Source: a bacterium
GTDB taxonomy: Bacteria; JACRDZ01; JAJRWM01
Direction: 5' to 3'
NCBI GenBank assembly: GCA_024276815.1
Contig: JAJRWM010000146.1
Span: forward strand, 1 to 22,011
Length of the DNA stretch: 22,011 nt
The notes under the pieces are model-generated. The model worked only from the letters and a program-made list of their open reading frames with translations, was not told the DNA's origin and made no database searches. Positions 8,061-15,149 of the stretch are shown here, piece by piece. A program made the position numbers and the translations under genes. Position 1 is the first letter of the stretch; each line of letters begins with the position of its first letter.

Positions 8061-9336
8061 CTGGATAATCAAACCCCGGAAAGGCCTTAGGGGTATATTC
8101 ACGGTTCCGGGAGATAAATCAATTTCCCATCGTAGTCTGTTTTTCGGTTCGCTCGCCAACGGGATGACCGAGATTACCGGGTTTTTAGCCGGCGAAGACT
8201 GCTTGAGAACCCTGGAAGCCTTTCGGGGTCTGGGTGTTGAGATCTCCCATGATGGAGATCGGTTGACTATCCAGGGCAAGGGTTTGTTCGGCCTCAAGGA
8301 ACCGGTTAATGTTTTGGATATGGGTAATTCCGGCACTTCTACCAGGCTGTTCTGCGGTTTGTTGGCCGGGCAAAAGTTTTACAGCGTTTTAAGCGGCGAT
8401 AAATATCTCAATAATCGCCCGATGAAACGGGTGACAGCCCCGCTGGGCAAAATGGGCGCACGCATCTTGGGACGCGAACAAGGCAATCTGGCTCCTCTGG
8501 CAATAGCGGGCCAACCTTTAAAAGCTATTGTTCATCACTCAAAAATTGCCAGCGCCCAGGTTAAGACCTCCCTGACTTTGGCCGCTATTCACGCTTCCGG
8601 TAATACTGTCATCACGGAACCGCAAAAATCCCGGGATCATACAGAGAGGATGTTGTCCTGTTTAGGCTATCCGATAAAACAGGTCAACGATTTAGAAATT
8701 GAGGTTCCCGGTCACGCTGAAATGTCAGCCGCCCCGATTGACATCCCGGGCGACATCTCTTCCGCGGCTTTTTTTGTTGTGGCGGCTTTAATCACGCCGG
8801 ATTCAGAAATAGCCATCCAAAACGTCGGCCTTAATCCCACCCGTACCGGTATTATTGAAGTTTTGCGGGATATGGGCGCCAAGATTAAAATCGAAAATAT
8901 CCAGGAAATCAATTCGGAACCACGGGCTACCCTGATTGTTAAAAGCAGCCGGCTTAAAGGGATTGAAATCGGCGGCGGGATGATCCCCAGATTAATCGAT
9001 GAAATACCTATACTCGCGATTGCCGCCGCGGTCGCTGAAGGAGTTACGATCATTAAGGACGCTCAGGAACTGAGGGTCAAGGAGAGTGACCGCATCACGG
9101 CCGTAGTCAGTCAACTGAGAAAGCTGGGCGTTGACGCTACGGAGACCGGGGACGGCATGACAATTCAGGGTCGGGAGCGGCTCATGTCAGGAAAGATTAA
9201 CAGCTTCGGCGATCATCGGATCGCCATGGCTTTCGCTGTCGCTGCTCTGAACGCTGACCGGGAAGTTGAGATCATGGATATCGATTGCGTTAAAACTTCT
9301 TTTCCCGCTTTTTATTCAACCTTATCTTCTCTTTAA
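8047..9336 (+). CDS. aroA: 5-Enolpyruvylshikimate-3-phosphate synthase
   Basis: Transfers enolpyruvyl from PEP to shikimate-3-phosphate, the penultimate step to chorismate. The 429 residues from ATG 8047 begin MKKNSWIIKPRKGLRG. Family motifs are GDKSISHRSLFF near the N-terminus, NSGTSTRLFCGLL (PEP loop region), RPMKRVTAPLGKMGA, DEIPILAIAAA, ELRVKESDRI and FGDHRIAMAFAVAAL near the end. An in-frame TTG at 8011 would add 12 residues inside tyrA that do not resemble the family, so I chose the ATG. The gene overlaps tyrA by 14 bp. It is the last gene of the aromatic operon; the next gene has its own promoter and no clear hairpin terminator follows. Confidence 0.96.
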   Translation: MKKNSWIIKPRKGLRGIFTVPGDKSISHRSLFFGSLANGMTEITGFLAGEDCLRTLEAFRGLGVEISHDGDRLTIQGKGLFGLKEPVNVLDMGNSGTSTRLFCGLLAGQKFYSVLSGDKYLNNRPMKRVTAPLGKMGARILGREQGNLAPLAIAGQPLKAIVHHSKIASAQVKTSLTLAAIHASGNTVITEPQKSRDHTERMLSCLGYPIKQVNDLEIEVPGHAEMSAAPIDIPGDISSAAFFVVAALITPDSEIAIQNVGLNPTRTGIIEVLRDMGAKIKIENIQEINSEPRATLIVKSSRLKGIEIGGGMIPRLIDEIPILAIAAAVAEGVTIIKDAQELRVKESDRITAVVSQLRKLGVDATETGDGMTIQGRERLMSGKINSFGDHRIAMAFAVAALNADREVEIMDIDCVKTSFPAFYSTLSSL

Positions 9337-9448
9337 AGTCATTTCATATATAATTTAGTATTGATGGTTAGCGGTGCTAAGTCTGGATAAATCCTGGTTA
9401 TTTCTTGTGTCAGAGGCTAACAGGAAACATTTGTCAGCTCGCTTTCGG

Positions 9449-9477
9449 TTAACATTTATCTATTTTTGTGATATAAC
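9449..9477 (+). promoter_or_regulatory. Strong sigma-70-type promoter for the HD-GYP pair
   Basis: TTAACA (9449-9454), a 17-bp spacer and TATAAC (9472-9477), with TGA directly before the minus-10 (extended minus-10). Five of six bases match consensus in each box. It lies about 50 bp upstream of ATG 9531 in the 194-bp gap after aroA. Confidence 0.65.
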
Positions 9478-9501
9478 GTTAATTATTAATAATGCCGATT
9501 A
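9474..9501 (+). promoter_or_regulatory. Possible sigma-28 promoter overlapping the sigma-70 one
   Basis: TAACGTTA (9474-9481), 12 bp, then GCCGATTA (9494-9501). Against the flagellar sigma-28 consensus TAAAGTTT-N11-GCCGATAA this is 6/8 and 7/8, with a spacer 1 bp longer than optimal. It is placed correctly about 30 bp before ATG 9531. It is weaker evidence than the site at 11955. Confidence 0.35.
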
Positions 9502-9530
9502 TGTTCCTAAAAACCAAGCGAGGTGAAAAC

Positions 9531-10685
9531 ATGGGTAAAATGCTGTCGAAATACCTGACGTCTGGTATTAAGTTAACAAACGCCATATCTGATGATGCTG
9601 GAACAGTGCTTTTTAGCAGCGGTCATGAGATAACAAAAAAAGATATTGATTATTTAATCGAGAATCAAATTAATACCGTGAATGTTGAGGCTGACGATCT
9701 GCTCAAATTCCGCTCCCAGTCGAAAATGAGCGCGGAAAGCCGTTCAATAAACGCTTTAGAATACAGCAATCCCCTGCTTGAGGATTTACCGTCAACTGTT
9801 TCCAGGGAAACTCAAAAAGCGGCCATTGGGGCGGTACATTCCACCCTGAAGAATATAAACAACGGGCAACCGGTAAAACTGGCGCAAACCCAGGAAGCCG
9901 TTGATAGCATAGTGCTGGAAATATTTGATAACACCTCGTCGATTATCAACCTGCTGAATAGCGTTGATTTGGATAGCTATATTTTTTCACACTCGCTCAA
10001 TGTCTGTGTTTTAAGTATCCTGACCGCGATGGAACTAGGTGTTGATAAAGAAATGATTAAGAAAATAGGTATCGTCGCGTTGCTGCATGATATTGGCAAT
10101 ACCAAGATCGACCAGGGAATTCTAAACAAAAAAGGCAAATTGACAGAAGTGTAATTTGAGGAAGTCAGAAAACATCCCTTGTACTCCTATAAATTAATAT
10201 CCCAGGATGACAAATTTGACCCGGCCGCCGCCTATGGAGCGCTGCAACATCATGAAAAATTAAATGGAAGCGGTTATCCTCAGAAACTAAAAGGTTCCCA
10301 GATCACCCAGGACGCTAAGATATTATCTGTCGCTGATGTTTATGACGCGCTGACCTCGGAACGCCCTTTTCGGGACCGGCTGGAACCTTATGAAGCGATG
10401 AAAATAATTATCAGCGGCAATGGTACGCTCTTTTATCCCAATGTCGTCAGCGCTTTTGTAAAAGTTATGTCGCTCTATCCGGTAGAGAGCTTCGTCAAGC
10501 TGTCCAGCGGCGAGTTGGCGATTGTTACCAGGTCGTCAAAAAAATCGGCTATGATGCCGGTGGTTCGTGTTATAATCGATATTTCTGGGAACAAAGTTCG
10601 CGATAGCGAAGAAATCGATTTAAATTACGATACTCGTTATATCAGCGGCCCGATTAGTAGAACTTCCGAATTATTGCGTGGATAA
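9531..10685 (+). pseudogene. HD-GYP c-di-GMP phosphodiesterase-like, interrupted by one in-frame TAA
   Basis: Paralog of the next gene, aligning with it without gaps around the lesion. Start: ATG 9531 after GAGGTG, beginning MGKMLSKYLTSGIKL like the paralog's MSKMLVKYLTPGVTT; an upstream ATG at 9492 lacks this match. The protein has an N-terminal domain (1-130), the HD half (HDIGN at 186-190) and, after the stop, the second half with HHEKLNGSGYP and ADVYDALTSERPF. Codon 208 (10152-10154) is TAA where the paralog has GAA (E208). The rest reads open to TAA 10685, 384 residues counting the stop. The HDIGK lysine is Asn here (AAT at 10098-10100, paralog AAG). Truncation would remove the HH and GYP motifs, so the gene is inactive unless the stop is read through or is an error. 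Confidence 0.88.
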
Positions 10686-10688
10686 ATT

Positions 10689-11837
10689 ATGAGCAAAATG
10701 CTGGTCAAATACCTGACGCCTGGCGTTACAACCGCTCGCCCGATAAAAGATGAAAATGATAACGTCCTTTTCCCCAGAGGTCACAAATTAACCGAACAAG
10801 ACATTCAAAGCCTGGTTGAGCGGAGAATAGTGCTTGTTTTTGTGGATAAAGAAGACCTGTTCCAACTCCGAAAAAAGGCCCAAGGCGACAAGGAAGAACC
10901 TGCTGCCGGTTCACTGCAATACAAAACGCCCTTGATCGATGATGTTCAGCTTCTGGTATCTGAGGATACCCAGAAAGCGGCCATTGAGGCGGTGCATTCC
11001 GTAATTGGCGATATGCGTAGCGGCAAGCCGCTTGATTCAGCCCAATCGCAGGATGTTGTTGATACTATGGTCCTGGAAATGATGGCCAATAAAGACGCCA
11101 TGGTCAACCTGATTGACATAAAAACCTTCGATGATTACACTTTCTCCCACCCAGTTAATGTCTGCGCTTTAAGTATCCTGATCGCTATCGAGATGGGGTG
11201 CTCCGCGGAGGAAATCAAAGTGTTTGGAGTTGGCGCGTTGTTGCACGATGTTGGTAAGGTAGAAATTCAGGACGAAATTCTTAATAAAAGAGGCGCTTTG
11301 ACAGACGAAGAATTCCTGGAAATGAAAAAGCATCCCGTCTTCAGCCGCAATATGTTGGTCCAGGATAAAAAAATCAGCGAGCAATCCATCAATATCGCTT
11401 TTCAGCATCATGAAAAATTCAACGGGGCCGGTTATCCGCAAGGATTAAGCGGTGAACAAATAGATAAATTCGCCCGGGTCGCGGCCATCGCCGATGTCTA
11501 CGACGCTTTAACCTCGGACCGGATTTACCGACCAAAAATGAAGCCCTATGAAGCGATGAAAATAATTCTCAGCGGTAACGGCACTCATTTTGACCCGGAA
11601 GTGGTCAAGGTTTTTGTCAAGCACATGTCTGTTTACCCGGCTGAAAGCATCGTCAGGCTGTCGAGTAACGAGATAGCGATAGTTATCAAGGCCAATGAAA
11701 ATACTTTAATCGCGCCGGTTGTGAGATTAATAGTTGACAAAAACGGCAATAAGGTTTCTAATAAAGAAGAGATTAATTTGAGCGAAGATTCTCGATACAT
11801 ATGCGAAGCATTGTCAGAATCCGATTTAAACCCATAA
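10689..11837 (+). CDS. HD-GYP domain protein, probable c-di-GMP phosphodiesterase
   Basis: An intact 382-residue protein. HD-GYP proteins hydrolyse cyclic di-GMP and commonly promote motility. An N-terminal domain (about 1-130) begins SKMLVKYLTPG and has the usual G-(x)-L-(x)-G-(x)-LTE pattern. The HD-GYP domain carries HDVGK (186-190), the following H215, HH (240-241), GYP (248-250) and ADVYDAL (268-274), so all expected metal and signature positions are present. A small beta-rich tail (about 300-370) is typical of the family. It starts 3 bp after the stop of its tandem paralog, with only a weak GTGGA ribosome site, so coupling is likely. It ends in TAA TAA TAA. The sigma-28 promoter and the FlgM-like gene follow directly, linking it to motility. 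Confidence 0.93.
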   Translation: MSKMLVKYLTPGVTTARPIKDENDNVLFPRGHKLTEQDIQSLVERRIVLVFVDKEDLFQLRKKAQGDKEEPAAGSLQYKTPLIDDVQLLVSEDTQKAAIEAVHSVIGDMRSGKPLDSAQSQDVVDTMVLEMMANKDAMVNLIDIKTFDDYTFSHPVNVCALSILIAIEMGCSAEEIKVFGVGALLHDVGKVEIQDEILNKRGALTDEEFLEMKKHPVFSRNMLVQDKKISEQSINIAFQHHEKFNGAGYPQGLSGEQIDKFARVAAIADVYDALTSDRIYRPKMKPYEAMKIILSGNGTHFDPEVVKVFVKHMSVYPAESIVRLSSNEIAIVIKANENTLIAPVVRLIVDKNGNKVSNKEEINLSEDSRYICEALSESDLNP

Positions 11838-11954
11838 TAATAAATGAATTTGTCCCGGTGTCGCTTTGCTCTGCGGGGTATTAGCGATGTGATTCGGCGG
11901 CATCGATATACATAACGGCCTGATAAATAAAAAACGGAAAGAGAAAATACTGGT

Positions 11955-11981
11955 TAAAGTGAGAAATGTATTTGCCGATAA
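11955..11981 (+). promoter_or_regulatory. Sigma-28 (FliA/SigD-type) flagellar promoter
   Basis: TAAAGTGA (11955-11962), exactly 11 bp, then GCCGATAA (11974-11981). The minus-10 matches consensus at 8/8 and the minus-35 at 6/8. Transcription would start near 11988-11990, about 55 nt before the ATG at 12043 of the FlgM-like gene. Confidence 0.8.
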
Positions 11982-12042
11982 TAATAATCACTTAGGTTTA
12001 TATGATGTTGGGGGTATCGCCGAATGGGAGAGTTGTTTATAT

Positions 12043-12312
12043 ATGAAGCCAATAGACAGGAAGCGGAAATCCCCATCTTTGACTCCACTCTTATTGAGAG
12101 TTGACAAGAAAAAATCCAACCAGACGGAATCCACATCGACAGTGAACGCGAATTATTTCAGCGACCCAAAACTAGTCGCTAAAATTAAAGGTATCGAAAT
12201 TATTAGGGAAGAAAAGATCAGCGAAGCGAAGGCCAAATTATTGCGCCGTTCCTATGAGTCATCTCACATCTTGGATAACCTGGCAAGCCAGATACTCAAA
12301 AAACTCGGTTAA
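12043..12312 (+). CDS. flgM: FlgM-like anti-sigma-28 factor
   Basis: An 89-residue protein. The C-terminal half reads IEIIREEKISEAKAKLL, a spacer, then ILDNLASQILKKLG. This is the FlgM pattern in which two helices (IREEKI...IKAKI and the terminal IA.KLL helix) bind and silence the flagellar sigma factor. The N-terminal half is basic, Ser/Thr-rich and probably disordered, as in FlgM. I chose ATG 12043 (GGGAG about 13 nt upstream) over an in-frame GTG at 11959, because that GTG lies within the sigma-28 promoter and would be upstream of the transcript start. The promoter fits the known negative feedback in which flgM is expressed by sigma-28. The nitronate monooxygenase gene follows after 15 bp. 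No other flagellar genes are in the window. Confidence 0.75.
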   Translation: MKPIDRKRKSPSLTPLLLRVDKKKSNQTESTSTVNANYFSDPKLVAKIKGIEIIREEKISEAKAKLLRRSYESSHILDNLASQILKKLG

Positions 12313-12327
12313 CAATAAGGGGGAAGT

Positions 12328-13278
12328 ATGGAGTTACCACAATTAAAATTTGGGAATATTGTGGCAAAAATCCCAATAATTCAGGGTGGAATGGCAGTGC
12401 GGGTATCAACCGCGCCGCTTGCCGCAGCGGTCGCCAATGAAGGCGGTATCGGTGTTATCGCGGTTAGCGGAATGCCCATAGATGAAATAAGAGAGCAAAT
12501 CAGGGTAGCCAAAACCTTGACGAAAGGTATCCTGGGTATCAACGCGATGGTGGACTTGAGGGAATTCTTCGAAACGATTAAAGCCACTATCGAAGAAGGT
12601 ATCGATGTTATTTTTGCCGGCGCCGGATTTTCCCGCGATCTTTTCGCGATCGGCAAAGAAGCCGGTATTCCCGTGGTACCCATTGTCTCGTCAGCCAGAC
12701 TGGCCAAAATCGCCGAGAGATTGGGAGCCGCGGCGGTTGTTGTCTAAGGTAAGGAAGCCGGGGGGCATCTGGGCACGGATATTTCAATAAAAACCCTGGT
12801 GCCTGAAATACGTAAAGCCATTAAAATTCCCTTAATTGCCGCCGGAGGTATTATCGATGGCAAGGGTATCGCTGAAATGTTGAGGATGGGCGCTAACGGC
12901 GTTCAGATGGCGACTCGCTTTGTCTTGAGCGATGAATGCACTGTGTCCCGAAAATTTAAAGAGCTTTATCTGAAAGCTGAAAAAGATGACGTGGTAATTA
13001 TCAAGAGCCCGGTTGGACTGCCGGGACGCGCGATAAGAAATAAATTTATCAAGGCTGTCGAGAATGATGAGGTTGAGTTATATCCCGACTGCGACGGTTG
13101 TCTGAAGAATTGTCACCGCGATTATTGTATTCTCCATGCGCTGAACAACGCTCAACAGGGCGATATCGACAACGGCGTTGTCTTTGCTGGTGAAAATGTT
13201 TACAAGATTAAAGATATTTTGCCGGTAAAAGAAATCTTCAGCCGCCTGGTTTCTGAAGTCAAAGCGGAACCAGCCTAG
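12328..13278 (+). pseudogene. Nitronate monooxygenase family FMN enzyme, interrupted by one in-frame TAA
   Basis: FMN-dependent TIM-barrel enzyme of the nitronate monooxygenase / FabK-like enoyl reductase family. Start: ATG 12328 after GGGGGAAG. Motifs are PIIQGGM (phosphate/FMN), ANEGGIGVIA, GAGFSRDLF, IAAGGIIDG and GVQMATRFVLS. Codon 140 (12745-12747) is TAA inside VVV-stop-GKEAGGHLG, where the family has VVVEGxEAGGHxG, so a single Glu codon is lost. The catalytic-type His of EAGGH (147) and the FMN-phosphate loop lie beyond the stop. The frame then runs cleanly to TAG 13278, 316 residues counting the stop. The C-terminus has a cysteine-rich patch (CDGCLKNCHRDYC) seen in some anaerobe homologs. 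The substrate cannot be told; both nitronate oxidation and enoyl-ACP reduction occur in the family. Confidence 0.88.
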
Positions 13279-13304
13279 CTTTGCCCCCGGTACTTTTAAA
13301 CGAC

Positions 13305-13335
13305 AAAAACTCCCCCGCAGTTCACTGTGGGGGAG
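13305..13335 (-). terminator. Rho-independent terminator of the HDOD-GAF operon
   Basis: An 11-bp stem (13310-13320 with 13325-13335, one G-T pair) with a TTCA loop. On the minus strand it is followed directly by TTTTT. It lies 36 bp past the GAF gene stop. There is no T-run on the plus side, so it should work mainly for minus-strand transcripts, although the hairpin also follows the plus-strand gene ending at 13278. Confidence 0.85.
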
Positions 13336-13370
13336 GCTCCAAGTAAAAAACAAACAGCGGGTGAATCAGG

Positions 13371-13970
13371 TTAAAACGGCTCCCAGTTTTTGGTGTATTT
13401 ACGAATGGCTTCGTAGAGGCGGGAATACTCTATAACAAAAGAAGCCTGGCTCAACAGGGCGATCAGAATGGTCAAATGGTCTTCCTGGAAAGCTTCACGG
13501 CTTTTTTTATCGCTGATATTTAAAACACCTATCGTCTCACCCCTGACTTTAAGTGGAACACTGACAAAAGATTTTGTGCGATAACGCTTGTCATTATTTT
13601 TTTGCTTGAAGCGGGGATCGCTTTCGATGTCAGTCACCAGAATGGACCTTCCTGTTTCCGCGACCTTGCCGCTAATCCCTTTACCTATCTTCACCCTGGC
13701 TTGCAGGTTTTTACTTTTACCGGTAGAGGCGACCACTTCAAGTTCCCGGGTGTCTTTATCCAACAACATGATCGTACCGCAATCAGCGTCGAGAACCTGA
13801 GCGGCGCAATCAACTATGTTTTTTAAGATAACTTCCGTTCGGAGGGATGTGTTCAAGACCTTGATACTATCCATCAGAAGGGAAAGCCGCTTGATTATTT
13901 CTTTCAAGCGAGTGTTTTCCTCTTCCAGTAGTTCAAGTTTTTTCTCAATGTTCATATTAACCAACTGCAT
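13371..13970 (-). CDS. GAF-domain protein with N-terminal coiled coil
   Basis: A 199-residue soluble protein. Residues about 5-45 form a charged heptad-like coiled coil (IEKKLELLEEENTRLKEIIKR), followed by a single GAF domain (about 45-185) with GKGISGKVAETG, DPRF and SVPLKVRGETIGVLNISDK. No output domain is fused, so it probably acts by binding a ligand and a partner protein. The GAF domain closely resembles the one inside the SpoIIE-type protein at 17289-19895 (GEGISGWVAEKG, SDVENDPRF, SVPL), suggesting related signals. It starts 4 bp after the HDOD gene stop with little ribosome site of its own, so the two are probably translated together. The ligand is unknown. Confidence 0.88.
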   Translation of the reverse strand: MQLVNMNIEKKLELLEEENTRLKEIIKRLSLLMDSIKVLNTSLRTEVILKNIVDCAAQVLDADCGTIMLLDKDTRELEVVASTGKSKNLQARVKIGKGISGKVAETGRSILVTDIESDPRFKQKNNDKRYRTKSFVSVPLKVRGETIGVLNISDKKSREAFQEDHLTILIALLSQASFVIEYSRLYEAIRKYTKNWEPF

Positions 13971-13974
13971 AAGA

Positions 13975-14826
13975 TCAGATTTTTAAGAATGAATCCTCTT
14001 CTTCCATGATTCGATCGACACGGTTTCTGATATCTTCAATGTCCGCCTTGGCAATTTTCAGATCGGCAATCATTTCATCAGGGAACAAGTCCTTCTCAGT
14101 AGAACCGCCTACTCCATAACCAGACGCCAGGGCCAAACGGTTGGCGCAATATACCAGCAAGGATAACCGGTCGCCATTCCTGGCTTTTTCCAAATCGTTA
14201 TGTTCTTCAACGACATGAACCAGCACGTCAGGAAAATTCCATTTCTTTAAAACAGACGCTCCCAGCCTATTATGGGTAAAACCGAGAATTTGTCTTTCGG
14301 CTTCATTGAATGAAATGCCCTCGTTGCACACCTTTTGGAATATTTTGGAAAAGATTGAGCCGACATATTTACTCAAAACAACCTTACCTATATCATGGAT
14401 CAGCCCCGCGGTAAACGCTTCATAGGGATCGGACAGCATCATTTTTTGCGCGATTTCCCTTGAGGTAATCGCTACGACTATGGAGTGTTTCCACATCAGG
14501 CTCTCTTCCAGGTTAAGCGCCTGCTGCTCGCCGTATATCTGGCGGAAAGAGACAGTTACCACCAGGCTTTTCAAGGTTTTCAGCCCCAAAACAACAATCG
14601 CTTCCCTGATCGAGGGTATATCATGAGAGAAAGAATACAAAGCGGAATTGGCTAATTTCAACACCTTGGCAGTCAGCGATTGATCCCGGGCGATTAAGGC
14701 GCCCAGGTCTTTGGCCGAAGAATTATCAGAACTAACCATTTTTACGACTTTGGATGAGATTACTGACATCACAGGCAAATCAGACGCCTGATTTACTATC
14801 TTATCGTGTAAACCCGCTGGTATCAA
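13975..14826 (-). CDS. HDOD-domain signalling protein
   Basis: A 283-residue protein that is almost entirely an HDOD domain (about 10-220), a non-catalytic or divergent HD relative common in signalling and motility regulation. Seen: SDLPVMSVISSKVVKMVSSD, ARDQSLTAKVLKLANSALYS, IREAIVVLGLKTLKSLV, and AGLIHDIGKVVL, which keeps the HD pair. The C-terminal 60 residues are helical. The start is TTG at 14826 because GGAAGGGG lies about 7 nt upstream and no better start exists. It is the first gene of a two-gene operon with the GAF protein, ending at the terminator at 13305-13335. MITE copy 2 sits 28 bp upstream of the start and may affect expression. Confidence 0.9.
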   Translation of the reverse strand: MIPAGLHDKIVNQASDLPVMSVISSKVVKMVSSDNSSAKDLGALIARDQSLTAKVLKLANSALYSFSHDIPSIREAIVVLGLKTLKSLVVTVSFRQIYGEQQALNLEESLMWKHSIVVAITSREIAQKMMLSDPYEAFTAGLIHDIGKVVLSKYVGSIFSKIFQKVCNEGISFNEAERQILGFTHNRLGASVLKKWNFPDVLVHVVEEHNDLEKARNGDRLSLLVYCANRLALASGYGVGGSTEKDLFPDEMIADLKIAKADIEDIRNRVDRIMEEEDSFLKI

Positions 14827-14854
14827 AAAGTATCCCCTTCCTATTACATTTAAA

Positions 14855-14976
14855 GTAACCCGTCAGTGAAGTGGGGGAACCAGTAATGTCATTCCAGCGT
14901 ATGCAGGAATCTAGTGGATTCCCGTTGGCACGGGAATGACAAATAAGGCCTTTTCCCCGGAAGACCGGCGCGTTAC
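14855..14976. mobile_element. 122-bp MITE-like element, copy 2
   Basis: Same length and orientation as the copy at 3769-3890. The ends are GTAACCCGTCAGT and the complement of GTAACGCGCCGGT. It is flanked by a perfect 8-bp direct repeat, CATTTAAA (14847-14854 and 14977-14984), which marks a transposition target duplication and fixes the element boundaries. The inner palindrome (ATTCCCGTTGGCACGGGAAT) can form a stable hairpin with 8-bp arms. It lies between the divergent HDOD gene and the phosphofructokinase promoter, in a 323-bp stretch without genes. Confidence 0.9.
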
Positions 14977-15086
14977 CATTTAAATAATAACTCACGAGAG
15001 CTGATTATGTCATAATTGCGTTGAAAGTTCAAATTGTTTTTACCAACCATAAACAATCTCTTCCACTGTTTTATCAAGGGTTACGC

Positions 15087-15115
15087 TTGACAGCGAATTT
15101 AATCATTGCTACTAT
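15087..15115 (+). promoter_or_regulatory. Strong sigma-70-type promoter for the phosphofructokinase gene
   Basis: Perfect TTGACA (15087-15092), 17-bp spacer, TACTAT (15110-15115), with TGC directly before the minus-10. It is about 35 bp upstream of ATG 15150, which itself follows a GGGGAAGG ribosome site. Confidence 0.8.
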
Positions 15116-15149
15116 GATTGCACATAATTCAGAAGGGGAAGGTTGATAA

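Noticed and set aside
9337-9448. Possible c-di-GMP riboswitch before the HD-GYP genes
   Set aside because: I could not find the conserved core of known c-di-GMP aptamers, and the predicted promoter lies downstream of this stretch.
11959-12042. GTG start adding 28 residues to the FlgM-like protein
   Set aside because: The GTG lies inside the sigma-28 promoter, upstream of the predicted transcript start.
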